DNA of 64,000 nt from Sphingobacterium thalpophilum (lineage in GTDB: Bacteria; Bacteroidota; Bacteroidia; Sphingobacteriales; Sphingobacteriaceae), in NCBI RefSeq assembly GCF_038396785.1, contig NZ_CP151087.1, positions 3,658,001 to 3,722,000 on the forward strand, given 5' to 3'. Shown piece after piece: positions 17,389 through 26,746 of this stretch. The position numbers were made by a program, and so were the translations under genes. The notes under the pieces are model-generated. The model searched no databases. It saw nothing but the letters and a program-made list of their open reading frames with translations, and was not told where the DNA came from. How positions within the stretch are numbered: position 1 is the first letter of the stretch; the number at the start of each line of letters is the position of its first letter.

Positions 17389-18660
17389 TTAAATCCTTTC
17401 ACGGATACGTTGTTGAAGTCGCAATTGTACCTCTTCATATATCATAGTATCAACATTTTCTTTGATTTCCAAAGTAACGGTAAGAGCGTATTTAATAGGC
17501 TCCGTAATGGATAGGCCAGAGGCATCTTCTCGACAGCTTACTTTAATATTTATTGTATCCCCATCTTGAAATACATCTGCATAGTGCCCCTTAAGTATAT
17601 CATGTTGAACAGTTCCTTTCCGTCCTAATTTAAAGTCGTGACTATTTCTTGAAAGTGATAAGTGACCATTATTCTCCAAATTATCAAAAAATAAATGAGC
17701 TTTCCTATATTGTGCTGTCTTAAAATTTAACGGACTTAACCAAGCTAAGGTTATTGTCAATTGTTTATCAATATTAACCGCGGCTAGTGATGGAGGTAAT
17801 GGAAAAGAATAAATATGTGCATTTTGATCCTTTCTGGTAGTTAGATTCCCAAATCCTATTAATGTAACTCTATGGTCAGTACAATATAATATTTTTTCAC
17901 TATTAACACTTCCATAACCTAGGTATGGATAAATGTTTCTTTTAACAGTTTGAGGAGAAACGCCTGGTACATTACGTATAATTTGGGCAATTATGTCTTG
18001 AGCATTTCCCCAACTACCTCCATGTACAAGCAAAGCTTTAATGATAACAGTAAAATATTCTTCTTGAATTTTTTCATTATCAGGTAACTCCTCGTTGAGT
18101 TCCACTAACAATTCATATAATTTCGCTCCCAGATTTGAAGTTAACGCAGCTGCATTACTAGTTCCCGTTAAATATCCTACTTTTCGGGTATCTCCGACCG
18201 CACCTGGCATCGCTACGAGATTTCCAGGAGGGTAATTTATTGATTCGCCATTTTCAATCCTCAAATATGTTTTTTGTGGATTGGTTTGGCGTAAGTGTTT
18301 TCGAAATAGATGTCTTCCTCCAGGCATTAAAATATCTGGTTTTATAGAGTTATTATAACCAAAACCAATTCTACTTATTGGGCTTAGTAAAAATGAGCTT
18401 GTTAGCAAGCTTCTCCTCTGCGGAAAATTAAAATCTCCATGGCTATCATGATGGGAACAGCCGACAGTTAATGAGTTTATCGACTCAGCAGGCGTTAGAA
18501 TTTTTCTGTCAAAATTATCTTCAAGAATCTTTTTAAGCGTCGCTGTCTCTAAATCTTGAAATGTAATTTGATCAAAATCTGCTGAAGGAATATCTAAAAT
18601 AACATCATCGACTTTGTTTCCTGCACTTATTATAAATAAAACATTGTATTTGTAAGACAA
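17389..18660 (-). pseudogene. Subtilase fragment 3: oxyanion-hole and serine part
   Basis: The C-terminal 423 codons of the broken subtilase, carrying IISAGN and the catalytic Ser in GTSNAAA, then a beta-rich C-terminal domain of about 250 residues. The nominal first codon is TTG (Leu in the original frame), so it is not an independent gene. Confidence 0.85.
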
Positions 18661-18690
18661 CCAATCTATCAGTTTTGCCCAAGTACTGAT

Positions 18691-19990
18691 AAAGACCGTT
18701 GCAAAATAATGTTGATATTTTCTGATCGGTTATTTTTGCTTTTTTTTGCAGTTTTTTTCGATTTGGATTCGGAAATCTAGTTGCGTTTTCTTGAAAAATC
18801 CTCTTTTTGAGGCCTTTTCAACTGCTTAATTTGTGTTTTTTATTGCATTGGACACAAGTATCCCAGGTGATCTGTAAAGATTGTACGCCATGGCTTCCAT
18901 TAGATTTTGTGTATGCATTTTGGCGATCCCCTTATACCTTGCACAGCTTGAGTTGAACCATCGCCGGATGCTCCCGAAGGTCCGTTCAACTTTGAACCTG
19001 ATCTTGCCGATCAGTTTGTTTCTTAACTTCTCTCTTTCGGTTAACGCTGTTCCTTTCTTTGCCTTATGCAAGATCCTGCTTTTTAGCTTTCCTGATTTGA
19101 TCAATTCCTCATTTTTAGAGGAACGATATCCCTTGTCAGCATAGATATGGATGCCCTTTGGAAGGTCAGCCGAAGATATTACCTGTTGAAGATTGGCAAT
19201 TTCATTTACATTTGCTGGAGTGGTTACCACGCCCAGAACCAGGCCTTCTGTATCGGTGACATAATGCTTTTTATAGCCATAACGTGTTTTCCCAGCCTTC
19301 TTTATCCAACGAGCTTCATGGTCAACACCCGGGCTCTCTTGTTGGATCAATAACTGTTCACTATTCTCTTTATCCAGCTCAGAATCTTCGCGAGGATGTT
19401 CACTACGGTCACTTTCGATCTCGTAAATAACTTTGCCTTTTGGTTTTAGCGGAGAATCAACAATACTGGCATCAACGATAGCTCCACGTTTTACCAATAT
19501 TTTATGTTTATTCAACTGCTTGTTCAGCTCCTTGAATAGATTCTCATAAACACCCTTTTCTGTCAGCGAGCTGCGAAAACGGCTAATAACACTGTGATCG
19601 GGAACCGAATCGTCCAAACTGATGCCAACAAAGCGACTAAAGGAGATACTGTCGTTTATACGGTCTTCTACTTCGTAGTCACTCAGACCATACCAGGTCT
19701 GTAGAAGTGTCATTTTGAAGAGGACAAGACCAGAATAACTAGGGCGTCCCATTTTGCTTTCCCCTTTGTGGTAATGCTTGTTGATAATATTTGAAATCGG
19801 ATGCCAATTTACCAATGTATTGATCTGATCGAAGAATTCCTGCTTGATTTTCCGTCTTTGAACCATGTAATCAACAAAGCTAACTTTTTCTGTCTTTTCC
19901 ATACCTTAAATATAACGAAAATCAACAAGAAACAAATTAAAAACTTGAATATCAATAAAATAAAAACCAAACACTTTTGCAACGGTCTTT
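18691..19990 (-). mobile_element. IS5-family insertion sequence inside the subtilase gene
   Basis: Terminal inverted repeats AAAGACCGTTGCAAAA are identical for 16 bases at both ends, and GAT is duplicated at 18688-18690 and 19991-19993. The element is 1300 bp and encodes one transposase. Exact excision restores the host reading frame, so the insertion is recent or at least cleanly preserved. Confidence 0.93.
18826..19902 (-). CDS. IS5 family transposase
   Basis: A 358-residue intact DDE transposase. The DNA-binding N-terminal region contains MGRPSYSGLVLFKMTLLQ and SVPDHSVISRFR. Catalytic residues lie in AIVDASIVDSP (first Asp), IYADKGYRS (second Asp) and FKVERTFGSIRRWF (Glu with the downstream Arg typical of IS5). 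It fills most of the element and has an ATG start. Transposition by cut-and-paste is known for the family. Confidence 0.93.
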   Translation of the reverse strand: MEKTEKVSFVDYMVQRRKIKQEFFDQINTLVNWHPISNIINKHYHKGESKMGRPSYSGLVLFKMTLLQTWYGLSDYEVEDRINDSISFSRFVGISLDDSVPDHSVISRFRSSLTEKGVYENLFKELNKQLNKHKILVKRGAIVDASIVDSPLKPKGKVIYEIESDRSEHPREDSELDKENSEQLLIQQESPGVDHEARWIKKAGKTRYGYKKHYVTDTEGLVLGVVTTPANVNEIANLQQVISSADLPKGIHIYADKGYRSSKNEELIKSGKLKSRILHKAKKGTALTEREKLRNKLIGKIRFKVERTFGSIRRWFNSSCARYKGIAKMHTQNLMEAMAYNLYRSPGILVSNAIKNTN

Positions 19991-20929
19991 GATATTATTA
20001 TGAAATGGGCGGAATGGATCTCCTATCGAAAAATTAATCAGTTTAACATTTTTTGCAGTTGGTGGATTTCCATTTTCACCTTCGAACATTCTCTTTACCG
20101 CTTGGTGAATAATATCGATCGGCAATTTGTCATCAGGCAAAAATTCTCCAGCGGATTGATCATTGGCTGATGGCTTAAGGATAGGTCTTACATAAATAGG
20201 TCGAGTAAGAGGAGTTGACTTCTCGCTCAAATCTCCATTAATAATTAAAGAGGCCATAGCTGTTCCATGAAACCTCCTTTGCACTAAATAATTATGCACA
20301 AAATCGTCGGGATCATCTATTAATATCTTCCCTACTAAAAGATCATGATTTTCAATAGGTAGTCCATCAAATAGAGCGACGACGGGATCTAACTCCAATT
20401 CTTTGGTTGGTATTTCACCTTCGTAATCAATAAGTTCAAGTTGTTGTTCATGATTAAATATTGATTGGCCAACTGGACGGAAAAATAATATCTGCTGTGA
20501 CTTTAAAAAAGCGACGTTTGTATTTTCAGTCAAATCATTAAAACTCGCCAAAGGTGCTTCTGCAATGAAAGCGTGGTACGCTATTTCTGGAAGGATAACA
20601 CGAGAGGTTTCTAGAACTCTTCCATTATTCTGTTCCACTAACAATTTTACTTCTTCAAAAGCTCTTGTGTCTTTTGTAACATTATGTTTATAGGCTAACT
20701 CTATCTCAAATTTCACAGGATCTACTTGTAACTCTCTCATTTCATTCAAGTATTCTTCCAAGCCAGTATCATAGATGCGATCGGTAATACTATAAGGGCG
20801 AATGTCTTTTAATCGCTCAAAGAGGATTCTAAATCTACCCGTATTTCGTGCAAAATTTTGGTTTTCTTTATCTAATTTATACTTTTCCCAATAAGTTCTC
20901 AGCTCTCTTAATGCGTTTTGGTTCGTCAT
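19991..20929 (-). pseudogene. Subtilase fragment 2: Asp and His part
   Basis: Codons after the TGA. The first in-frame ATG is 20929, though coding similarity continues up to the TGA (EIEPDEDFYIVDSKTGER). It carries the catalytic Asp (VALFDGLP) and His (FHGTAMA) and ends at the IS boundary after FSIGDPFRPFHNNI; later residues are IS sequence. Confidence 0.82.
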
Positions 20930-21019
20930 TGTAAGAAATAACCTTGCTCCGAAACGCTTATCTGAACGCTCCCCAGTCTTACTGTCTACTATGTAAAAAT
21001 CTTCATCAGGTTCGATTTC

Positions 21020-21316
21020 TCATTGTAGTTCCCCCAAGAACTCCATTCCGGGAGTGGCTGCTACCGCTCGAAAAAAGTCATTTAAATCTCCTGCGACTTC
21101 CAATACTAATATCATTTCCGCAATGAGATTGTTTGGATTTGCCCCGAGATAAGCGGTCTGGTTTTCCAATACGCGATCTAGTTCAGAAATACGATTCTCA
21201 AATTTTACAATTTGAATTTCTTTTTGAGGATATTTTACATTCCCTATAAATGGTTGTAAGGCATCTCTAGAGCCAGATGAAGCTTTAGGAAATATTAGTA
21301 GCGGTTTTTTAGCCAT
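21020..21316 (-). pseudogene. Subtilase fragment 1: N-terminal 98 codons
   Basis: This reads MAKKPLLIFPKASSGSRDAL and on to GMEFLGELQ, then TGA in the same frame as fragment 2. The context suggests that a single base change, such as TGG to TGA, created the stop. It starts within the end of the ATPase gene. Confidence 0.82.
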
Positions 21317-22295
21317 TTCTTAATTGGTACTTATTGGATATCTGAGTTAAAGATTCTTCAACAATTTTTCTAACATCTACTTCAGGAAGCGACAATATAT
21401 ATTTTCTTTGTATATCCAATACAAATTCTTCAATTTCAGAGAAACTTAAGCCATCCAACTTTCCCGAAATCGTTTTTAGAGAATGTTCTAATTTATATTG
21501 AACACGGGTTTCAAACTTTCGCAACCAGTTTTCGATCATTCTTTTATCTGGTCTTTCAAGTTCTAAACGAACTTGAAAACGCCTCCAAACAGCCCGGTCT
21601 AATAATTCAGGATGATTTGTAGCCGCTACCACTACAACATAGCTTGGTAACCGATCAATTTGAAGAAGAAGAGAACTAACTACACGTTTAATTTCACCTG
21701 TTTCGTGTGTATCGCCACGTTCTTTACCAATAGCGTCAAACTCATCAAAAAACAGGACACATTCTTGCGTTCTTATAAAATCAAACATCGCCTTAAGCCT
21801 AGATGCGGTTTCGCCTAAGTAACTACCAATAATTCCATCGTACCGTATGACATAAAACGGAATCATAAGTGATTGCGCAATTGCTTCTGCTAAAGATGTC
21901 TTGCCATTTCCTGGTTCCCCTGCCAATAGAATTCGATTTCTAGGTTCCAAGTTGTAAGATCGTAATAAATCACTTCTATGGTGTTCCTGAACTACTTCGT
22001 CAATTATATTCCTATTTTCTTGTTTTAAAACTAAGTCTTCAATTGATTTGTTGGGATAAATTCTGAACAAGAAGCTTTCTAGTTTTTCATTAAGTAAATT
22101 TTTTGGAGCGAATTTAGATTCCTTATCTTTTGAAAATCTCTGACTGTTTATTACTTCCGTTAATTGGTCTGCAACTATATGATGTTGCTTGTTCCGTTCC
22201 TCAGCAATCAAAGACTCAACAACTTTAATAAAAAGGTTGTTATCACCAGTGCTTCCAGCTTTAACTAGTTTTAGTAATAAATCAGCCCGTGCCAT
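21309..22295 (-). CDS. AAA+ ATPase of an IetAS-like defence pair
   Basis: A 328-residue cytoplasmic AAA ATPase. The N-terminal 100 residues are helical. They are followed by Walker A LLAGEPGNGKTSLAEA, Walker B CVLFFDEFDAIGKER, sensor-1 VVAATNHPELLDRAVWRRF with the Arg pair after it, and a C-terminal lid. The arrangement (small AAA ATPase, 8-base overlap, S8 subtilase lacking a signal peptide) matches the ietAS system, in which both proteins are needed for phage defence. Here the ATPase is intact while its partner is broken. It is the first gene of a leftward operon at the right end of the island. A general proteostasis role is the alternative. Confidence 0.88.
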   Translation of the reverse strand: MARADLLLKLVKAGSTGDNNLFIKVVESLIAEERNKQHHIVADQLTEVINSQRFSKDKESKFAPKNLLNEKLESFLFRIYPNKSIEDLVLKQENRNIIDEVVQEHHRSDLLRSYNLEPRNRILLAGEPGNGKTSLAEAIAQSLMIPFYVIRYDGIIGSYLGETASRLKAMFDFIRTQECVLFFDEFDAIGKERGDTHETGEIKRVVSSLLLQIDRLPSYVVVVAATNHPELLDRAVWRRFQVRLELERPDKRMIENWLRKFETRVQYKLEHSLKTISGKLDGLSFSEIEEFVLDIQRKYILSLPEVDVRKIVEESLTQISNKYQLRNG

Positions 22296-22451
22296 TGAAT
22301 ATAAATTATTAATTTTTGTTAAAGTTATAAATAACCAAGATAATATAATAATTGGTATTGAATAATAAAAAACATTTTAAAATCTTTTATGGTATTCTAA
22401 TAACCAAATTCGTTTATAGCGGATCATAATTTATTCTTCACCATGACTAAA

Positions 22452-22559
22452 CCGTCACAAATACGTCACAGTCACAAATTATGAATATTGAAAAATTGTT
22501 TATAAATTGCTATAGCAAGCAGGAAATAAAGATTTTTAGCCTTGTTGAGGCACGAGGTA
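22452..22559 (+). repeat. Right-end island sequence with arm-type site
   Basis: It contains GTCACAAATACGTCACA (22454-22470), then an extra GTCACAAA copy, and about 90 bases that also occur at 16258-16345. It directly abuts the 60-bp repeat, as expected for the arm-binding region of the right attachment site. Confidence 0.65.
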
Positions 22560-22619
22560 CAACAGACTCTTAATCTGTGGGTCCTGAGTTCGAGCCTCAG
22601 CGGGGTCACTTTCAAAAAA
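22560..22619 (+). repeat. attR-type direct repeat (right end of island)
   Basis: An exact copy of 808-867. It carries the anticodon arm, T arm and 3' end of tRNA-Lys but no D arm or 5' acceptor strand, so it is not a functional tRNA. It represents the displaced chromosomal tRNA end. Confidence 0.93.
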
Positions 22620-22649
22620 GCCGTTTTACAAATGTAGGATGGCTTTTTT
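22614..22649 (+). terminator. Original tRNA-Lys terminator, displaced by the island
   Basis: AAAAAAGCC pairs with GGCTTTTTT, and the inner GTTTTAC/GTAGGAT continues the stem with wobbles around loop AAAT. This is probably the ancestral terminator of the tRNA, now 21.8 kb away. Confidence 0.7.
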
Positions 22650-22825
22650 CAATACAAGTTGGATTATTTTCCCTGTGCAGCTATTAACTTTAAATCGTTT
22701 TTCTAATGTTGAATGTTATAATCATCGGATAACGAATCCATTATTTTTATCAGCTATCCCGTATTATTTCTGCTAGGAAAACATAAAACTCTTTAATCTG
22801 TTATTAATTCAGCGAATTTATTACG

Positions 22826-22833
22826 TAAATTTG
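22826..22833 (+). promoter_or_regulatory. -7 promoter element of the receiver gene
   Basis: TAAATTTG matches TAnnTTTG 19 bases before the ATG of the response regulator. No clear -33 TTG is seen. Confidence 0.45.
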
Positions 22834-22852
22834 TATTTCAGACGATAAGCTT

Positions 22853-23317
22853 ATGGAAGACAAGAAGATTTCGATATTGTACGTTGACGACGAAGAAAAC
22901 AATCTGTTTTCTTTTAAAGCGACATTTCGACTAAAGTATAAAGTGTTTACGGCAATTAGTGGTGCCGATGCAATCGATATTGTCAAAAACAACCAGATAC
23001 ATATTATCATTACTGATCAACGTATGCCGGAAATGACCGGTGTAGAGTTTTTGGAAGAGATTATTAAGATCAATGCAGCCCCAATGCGTATCCTTTTGAC
23101 AGGATATACGGACATGGCAGCTGTCGTTGATGCCGTTAATAAAGGAAAAATCTTTCATTACCTCAATAAGCCTTGGAGCGAAGAGGAGCTCGATCAAACG
23201 ATTCAACGCGCTTATGATGTCTATGCTGAGCGTCAAAAGATTGTGGAGACTAATTCTCAGCTTGAGACTTCAAATGATCAGTTGGAGTTTCTGTTGCGAC
23301 AAAAGCTACTTTCCTAA
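22853..23317 (+). CDS. Stand-alone response regulator (REC domain)
   Basis: A 154-residue receiver without an output domain. Acidic pair in YVDDEE (12-13), phospho-acceptor Asp55 in IITDQRMPEMTG, Thr in LLTGYTD and Lys in LNKPW complete the active site; a short helical tail (about 125-154) follows. It closely resembles the receiver at the N-terminus of the hybrid kinase encoded divergently at 23417-24504 (shared DEENNL.SFKA.FR pattern and ITDQRMP), so the two are paralogues. It probably relays phosphate or controls a partner by binding. It is the first host gene to the right of the island. Confidence 0.88.
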   Translation: MEDKKISILYVDDEENNLFSFKATFRLKYKVFTAISGADAIDIVKNNQIHIIITDQRMPEMTGVEFLEEIIKINAAPMRILLTGYTDMAAVVDAVNKGKIFHYLNKPWSEEELDQTIQRAYDVYAERQKIVETNSQLETSNDQLEFLLRQKLLS

Positions 23318-23338
23318 AAGATTATAATTTTAGGAAAG
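23309..23338. terminator. Hairpin after the receiver gene
   Basis: A perfect 11-bp stem, CTTTCCTAAAA with TTTTAGGAAAG, has an 8-base loop and overlaps the stop codon. It lies between convergent genes; the T-rich tract after it is weak. Confidence 0.55.
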
Positions 23339-23416
23339 TCAACTTTTATTTAAATTGTCTGCTTGCTTTGTGATACCCTTCGCTACAATCGTATAGGATT
23401 GCCGAAAGTGAAAGGA

Positions 23417-24504
23417 TTATTTGCTCGGTATGACGACGGTAAAGGTTGTACCCTGATTGGGTTGTGATTGTACTTCGATTTTCCCTTGTAGTTTTAAGAG
23501 TGCATTCTGAACATTATAGAGCCCAAATCCCATGCCTTTCGCTTGATCACTGGCTCTAAAGAATAATTTAAAGATATCTTCAACATACTCTGGAGATATA
23601 TGCCTATTCCGTTGTCACTCACCATAATTTTAGCTTTACGTTCTGATACGGATACAGAGAGTTTGACGTACTGGTTTTCCTGCCCTTTACGTTGATATTT
23701 AAAAGCATTAGAAAGAAGATTATGCAAAATCAGTTCTAGAAGTGCTTTGTCTCCGCTAAAGGTTTCTTTTTGATCCACTGAAATTTCAAAAGCCACATCC
23801 TTATTTTGCGTATACATGCTGTAAAACTGGCGTATGTTGCCAAAGAGCTCTTCGAAATTTATCGCTGACAACATGAGTTCTCCTCTTCGTAAAAGATAAT
23901 AGTCTCGCAGACTGTCAATATAAGCATCTAAGCTGACCAATGAACTATCCATTAGTGATAACAACTCATGAATACGATCTATGCTGTCAAATTCTAAACC
24001 AAGTTTCACCGCAGAAAGAACCCCTGTCAATGGATCACGAAGATCATGACTAACACTATATGCGAATTTATCTAATTCATCATAAGCTTTTTGTAGCTCT
24101 TGATTCTTAACTTCTAGCATAGAGTTTGCAACATAAAATTTATTTGCTTCTTCTATAGCGGAAACGATTTCTTCATTCATCCAGGGTTTTCGGACAAACC
24201 TAAAAATATGGCCCTTATTAACTGCATCAATTACAGTTTCCATATTGGCATAAGCCGTTAAAAGAATACGGATTGGTTTTGGAAAATCTTTTTTAATGCG
24301 GTGCAAAAAATCGATGCCCATCTCATCCGGCATACGTTGGTCACAGAAGATAATACGGATATCAGGATGAGCATGAAGGATCGTTTCGGCCTCACTCGTA
24401 TTGGATGCTGTATGGATAGCGTAATCGTATCTAAAGTTCGCTTTAAAGCTAACCAAATTGTTTACTTCGTCATCGATATATAATATTTCAAGCTCCCTCT
24501 GCAT
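23417..24504 (-). pseudogene. Hybrid REC-histidine kinase with a 2-base frameshift
   Basis: From ATG at 24504 the protein has a receiver (Asp55, Lys106), a dimerisation helix with His153 in SVSHDLRDPL and an ATPase domain with N-box LHNLLSNAFKYQ and G1 box VSDNGIGI. At about 23604 the coding strand reads GGCATATATCTCCAG. Removing one AT from ATATAT restores ISPEYVEDIF, KGMGFGLYNVQNA (G2 box) and GTTFTVVIPSK with a stop at 23417, 361 residues in all. As written the frame ends early at 23494 with a meaningless tail and no G2 box. A genuine mutation, phase variation at the AT repeat or a sequencing error would all look like this. Confidence 0.85.
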
Positions 24505-24586
24505 AATTTTATTATATGGTTTTATTCCCTTACAAAAGATATGAAAAAATAATAGTTAATTGAACTATTTTCAGTTTATAGTGGTA

Positions 24587-26737
24587 TTAATTGTTTTGTT
24601 GAATTGGAATGAGGAGTGTAAAACTTGTGCCCTGTCCCACTTCTGAATCTACAATAATCTTACCATGATGTTTCGCAATGGTATTATAGGCTATGGACAT
24701 TCCCAAACCAGTACCTTCGCCAACGTCTTTTGTTGTAAAAAATGGTTCGAATATCCGTTCATGAATTTCTTTTGGAATACCTATACCATTGTCTGCGATT
24801 TTGATAAAGACGGAGGTATTATCCGCGTGAACTCCGGTCTCAATCCATATTTTACCACCAACATCGTGATTAAACTTCTTATTCACGGCGTAAATAGCAT
24901 TTGTCACAATATTCAAAAAGACCTGATTGAGTTTGCCGGCATGACATTCGACCTTTGGCATATCACCATAGATCTTATCAACTTCAATCGTGTTATTTAA
25001 TAAACTATTGAGGATAACCATTGTTGACTCCAACCCCTCGTTTAGATCTGCAAATTTTAATGTATCCTCGTCTACGCGCGAGAAGATCCGCAAACTCTTT
25101 ACTATTTCGGCCGTCCGGTGGGCTCCATCGTGCATTCCTTTTAATAGAAAATCTACCTCTGTTTTCAGATATTCTATATCCAGGTCATCTTTGAATTTTT
25201 TGATCTGAGATTGCTTTTCAGTATCGGATATCCCCTCTTGAAAAGCGATACGTTCCACTTCCTCCAGCGTTTCCCAGAGCATCTTAATATCACGTTTTAA
25301 CGGAGCGACATTAGACGTAACAAAGTTAATTGGGTTGTTGATCTCATGCGCAACCCCAGCAGTTAATTGACCAAGGGAGGCCATCTTCTCGGCTTCGACA
25401 AGTTGAGACTGCGTTTCCTTTAAGTGAGTAAGAGTGGTTTGTAGAGACTCATTCGATTCTGTTAATTCACGTGTCCGCTCATCTACTTTTTGTTCCAATA
25501 CAATATTTTGCTCGCGTATCAACCTCTCGTTTTCTAACGAGATTGCTAATTCCCTGACTTGTGATGCTTCCTTTTCTTCTTTTAAAATATTGATACTATA
25601 AGCTAGACCGAAGGACAATAGGGCCATCTCCACAACAGATGCAATTTGTACAGCATTGCTGGTAAAATCGTTATATTTTAAGATGCCATAGTCTTTCAGT
25701 AAAAACACGACAGAGCCTAGTAACAAAATTGTCCAACCGTAAACAAAATATTTAGCCGGTTTATAGCCATTTATCATGACACGATAAGATAAATAAAGAA
25801 CAAATAAGGACCCAGCCCCTGTTGTTAGTTGCATAACCATGAACGCTGGTTGTGTCAGGTTGAGCAGTGTAAGAAGGCTGCCAATGACAAAAAGGGTGAT
25901 AAAAACAGTAATCACACGTCTTGATCGAGGAGCATTTTTCGGTAATTGAAGAAATGAATCTGCAAAAAGAAGTGCGCATAAGCCTGATAAACAACCAAAT
26001 ATAATAGGACCCTTTGTTGCAAAATAAGTCCAATTTGGCCACAAATACTGAAAACTATAACCTTTAATACCCATTTGTGTTATTCCTGCACAAAGAACAT
26101 AAAGGACATAATACAGATAGCCTCTTTCACGAACAGAGAAAAACAGAAATAAATTGTATATCGCCATAATGCCGACAATACCAATATAGATGCCGCTTAA
26201 CAAACTATCGTCATTCATCTCTTTTAAGAAACTGCGCTCGTTACTTAAATAGATAGGGAGAATAATCTGTTCCGTACTTTTTATGCGAAGAAAAAAAATG
26301 GTCTTCTCATTTCCAGGTAATTGGATGTCGAATGCATAATTAGGGACCTTATATTTTCTAGCCGAAAAAGATTGATGTTCGCCTAGCTTGATCGAGTTAT
26401 AATGCCCGTTTACTGACGGTACAAAAAGTTCGACCTCATCCAAGAGAGGATAGGCGATTTCGAGCAAGAGTTCAAGCTTTTCTTTGCCCTTGTTTGTCAC
26501 GGGCAATCGAAACCAGATGTCAGCGGGTGATATGCCCAAATTAGGAACCTTGCTTTCTACCGATTGAAAGGAGGAAGCCGAAGTGTCTGCAAAGTTAGGT
26601 TCGCCTTTCCCAGTATAACGCTCCAGACCATACCCGATCAATACACGCTGTGTCGGTTGATCGATAATAACCTCTCCAAAACAAGTTGAACTGCACGTAA
26701 AAATAAATAAGAAGATCAAGTTAAGCCAGCATTTCAT
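24587..26737 (-). CDS. 7TMR-DISM sensor histidine kinase
   Basis: An inner-membrane sensor kinase of 716 residues. It has a signal peptide (about 1-22), a periplasmic 7TMR-DISM extracellular beta domain (about 28-165), seven transmembrane helices (about 183-385), a coiled coil (about 385-450), a HisKA domain with His465 in GVAHEINNP (numbered from the GTG at 26740) and a HATPase domain with DNGIGIPKEI, a GEGTGLGMSI G2 box and GQGTSFTLLIP. It starts 9 bases after the methyltransferase gene, and I prefer the ATG at 26737 to the GTG at 26740. The ligand of the sensor domain is unknown (carbohydrate-like ligands are suggested for the fold). Nearby receivers are likely partners. Confidence 0.9.
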   Translation of the reverse strand: MKCWLNLIFLFIFTCSSTCFGEVIIDQPTQRVLIGYGLERYTGKGEPNFADTSASSFQSVESKVPNLGISPADIWFRLPVTNKGKEKLELLLEIAYPLLDEVELFVPSVNGHYNSIKLGEHQSFSARKYKVPNYAFDIQLPGNEKTIFFLRIKSTEQIILPIYLSNERSFLKEMNDDSLLSGIYIGIVGIMAIYNLFLFFSVRERGYLYYVLYVLCAGITQMGIKGYSFQYLWPNWTYFATKGPIIFGCLSGLCALLFADSFLQLPKNAPRSRRVITVFITLFVIGSLLTLLNLTQPAFMVMQLTTGAGSLFVLYLSYRVMINGYKPAKYFVYGWTILLLGSVVFLLKDYGILKYNDFTSNAVQIASVVEMALLSFGLAYSINILKEEKEASQVRELAISLENERLIREQNIVLEQKVDERTRELTESNESLQTTLTHLKETQSQLVEAEKMASLGQLTAGVAHEINNPINFVTSNVAPLKRDIKMLWETLEEVERIAFQEGISDTEKQSQIKKFKDDLDIEYLKTEVDFLLKGMHDGAHRTAEIVKSLRIFSRVDEDTLKFADLNEGLESTMVILNSLLNNTIEVDKIYGDMPKVECHAGKLNQVFLNIVTNAIYAVNKKFNHDVGGKIWIETGVHADNTSVFIKIADNGIGIPKEIHERIFEPFFTTKDVGEGTGLGMSIAYNTIAKHHGKIIVDSEVGQGTSFTLLIPIQQNN

Positions 26738-26746
26738 CACTATACG

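Larger units (their letters stand above)
17389..21316 (-). pseudogene. S8 subtilase (IetS-like), broken by a nonsense codon and an IS5 insertion
   Basis: Read from ATG at 21316, the frame gives 98 codons, a TGA (21020-21022), then continues in the same frame to 19991. There the IS5 element (18691-19990) interrupts it. Removing the element and one GAT duplicate rejoins the frame exactly and runs to the stop at 17389, giving 874 residues. The rejoined protein has the full subtilase catalytic set: Asp317 (VALFDGLP), His350 (RRFHGTAMA), oxyanion Asn466 (IISAGN) and Ser619 (TGTSNAAA). There is no signal peptide, so it is a cytoplasmic protease, paired with an AAA ATPase as in the anti-phage system ietAS. 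Start and ATPase stop overlap by 8 bases. As written it is inactive unless TGA is read through and the IS excises. Confidence 0.88.
808..22619. mobile_element. Composite genomic island integrated in tRNA-Lys(CTT)
   Basis: The island is bounded by the perfect 60-bp repeats at 808-867 and 22560-22619 and carries a tyrosine integrase close to the tRNA end. Cargo, left to right: an IS, the integrase, small and HNH genes, a metal-efflux operon, gene scars, a Mrr-like nuclease and an ATPase/subtilase pair broken by an IS5 element. No relaxase, conjugation or phage structural genes are visible, so it looks like a non-conjugative island that would need help to transfer. The metal module is visibly less AT-rich than the flanking defence-type genes, which suggests different sources. 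An internal copy of the right-end sequence near 16240 suggests two accreted units. Confidence 0.9.

Noticed and set aside
22560..22619. Second tRNA-Lys gene
   Set aside because: Only the anticodon arm onward is present; the 5' acceptor strand and D arm are missing, so it is an attachment repeat.
1..22619. Prophage or conjugative element
   Set aside because: No capsid, terminase, tail, relaxase or transfer genes are visible in the island.
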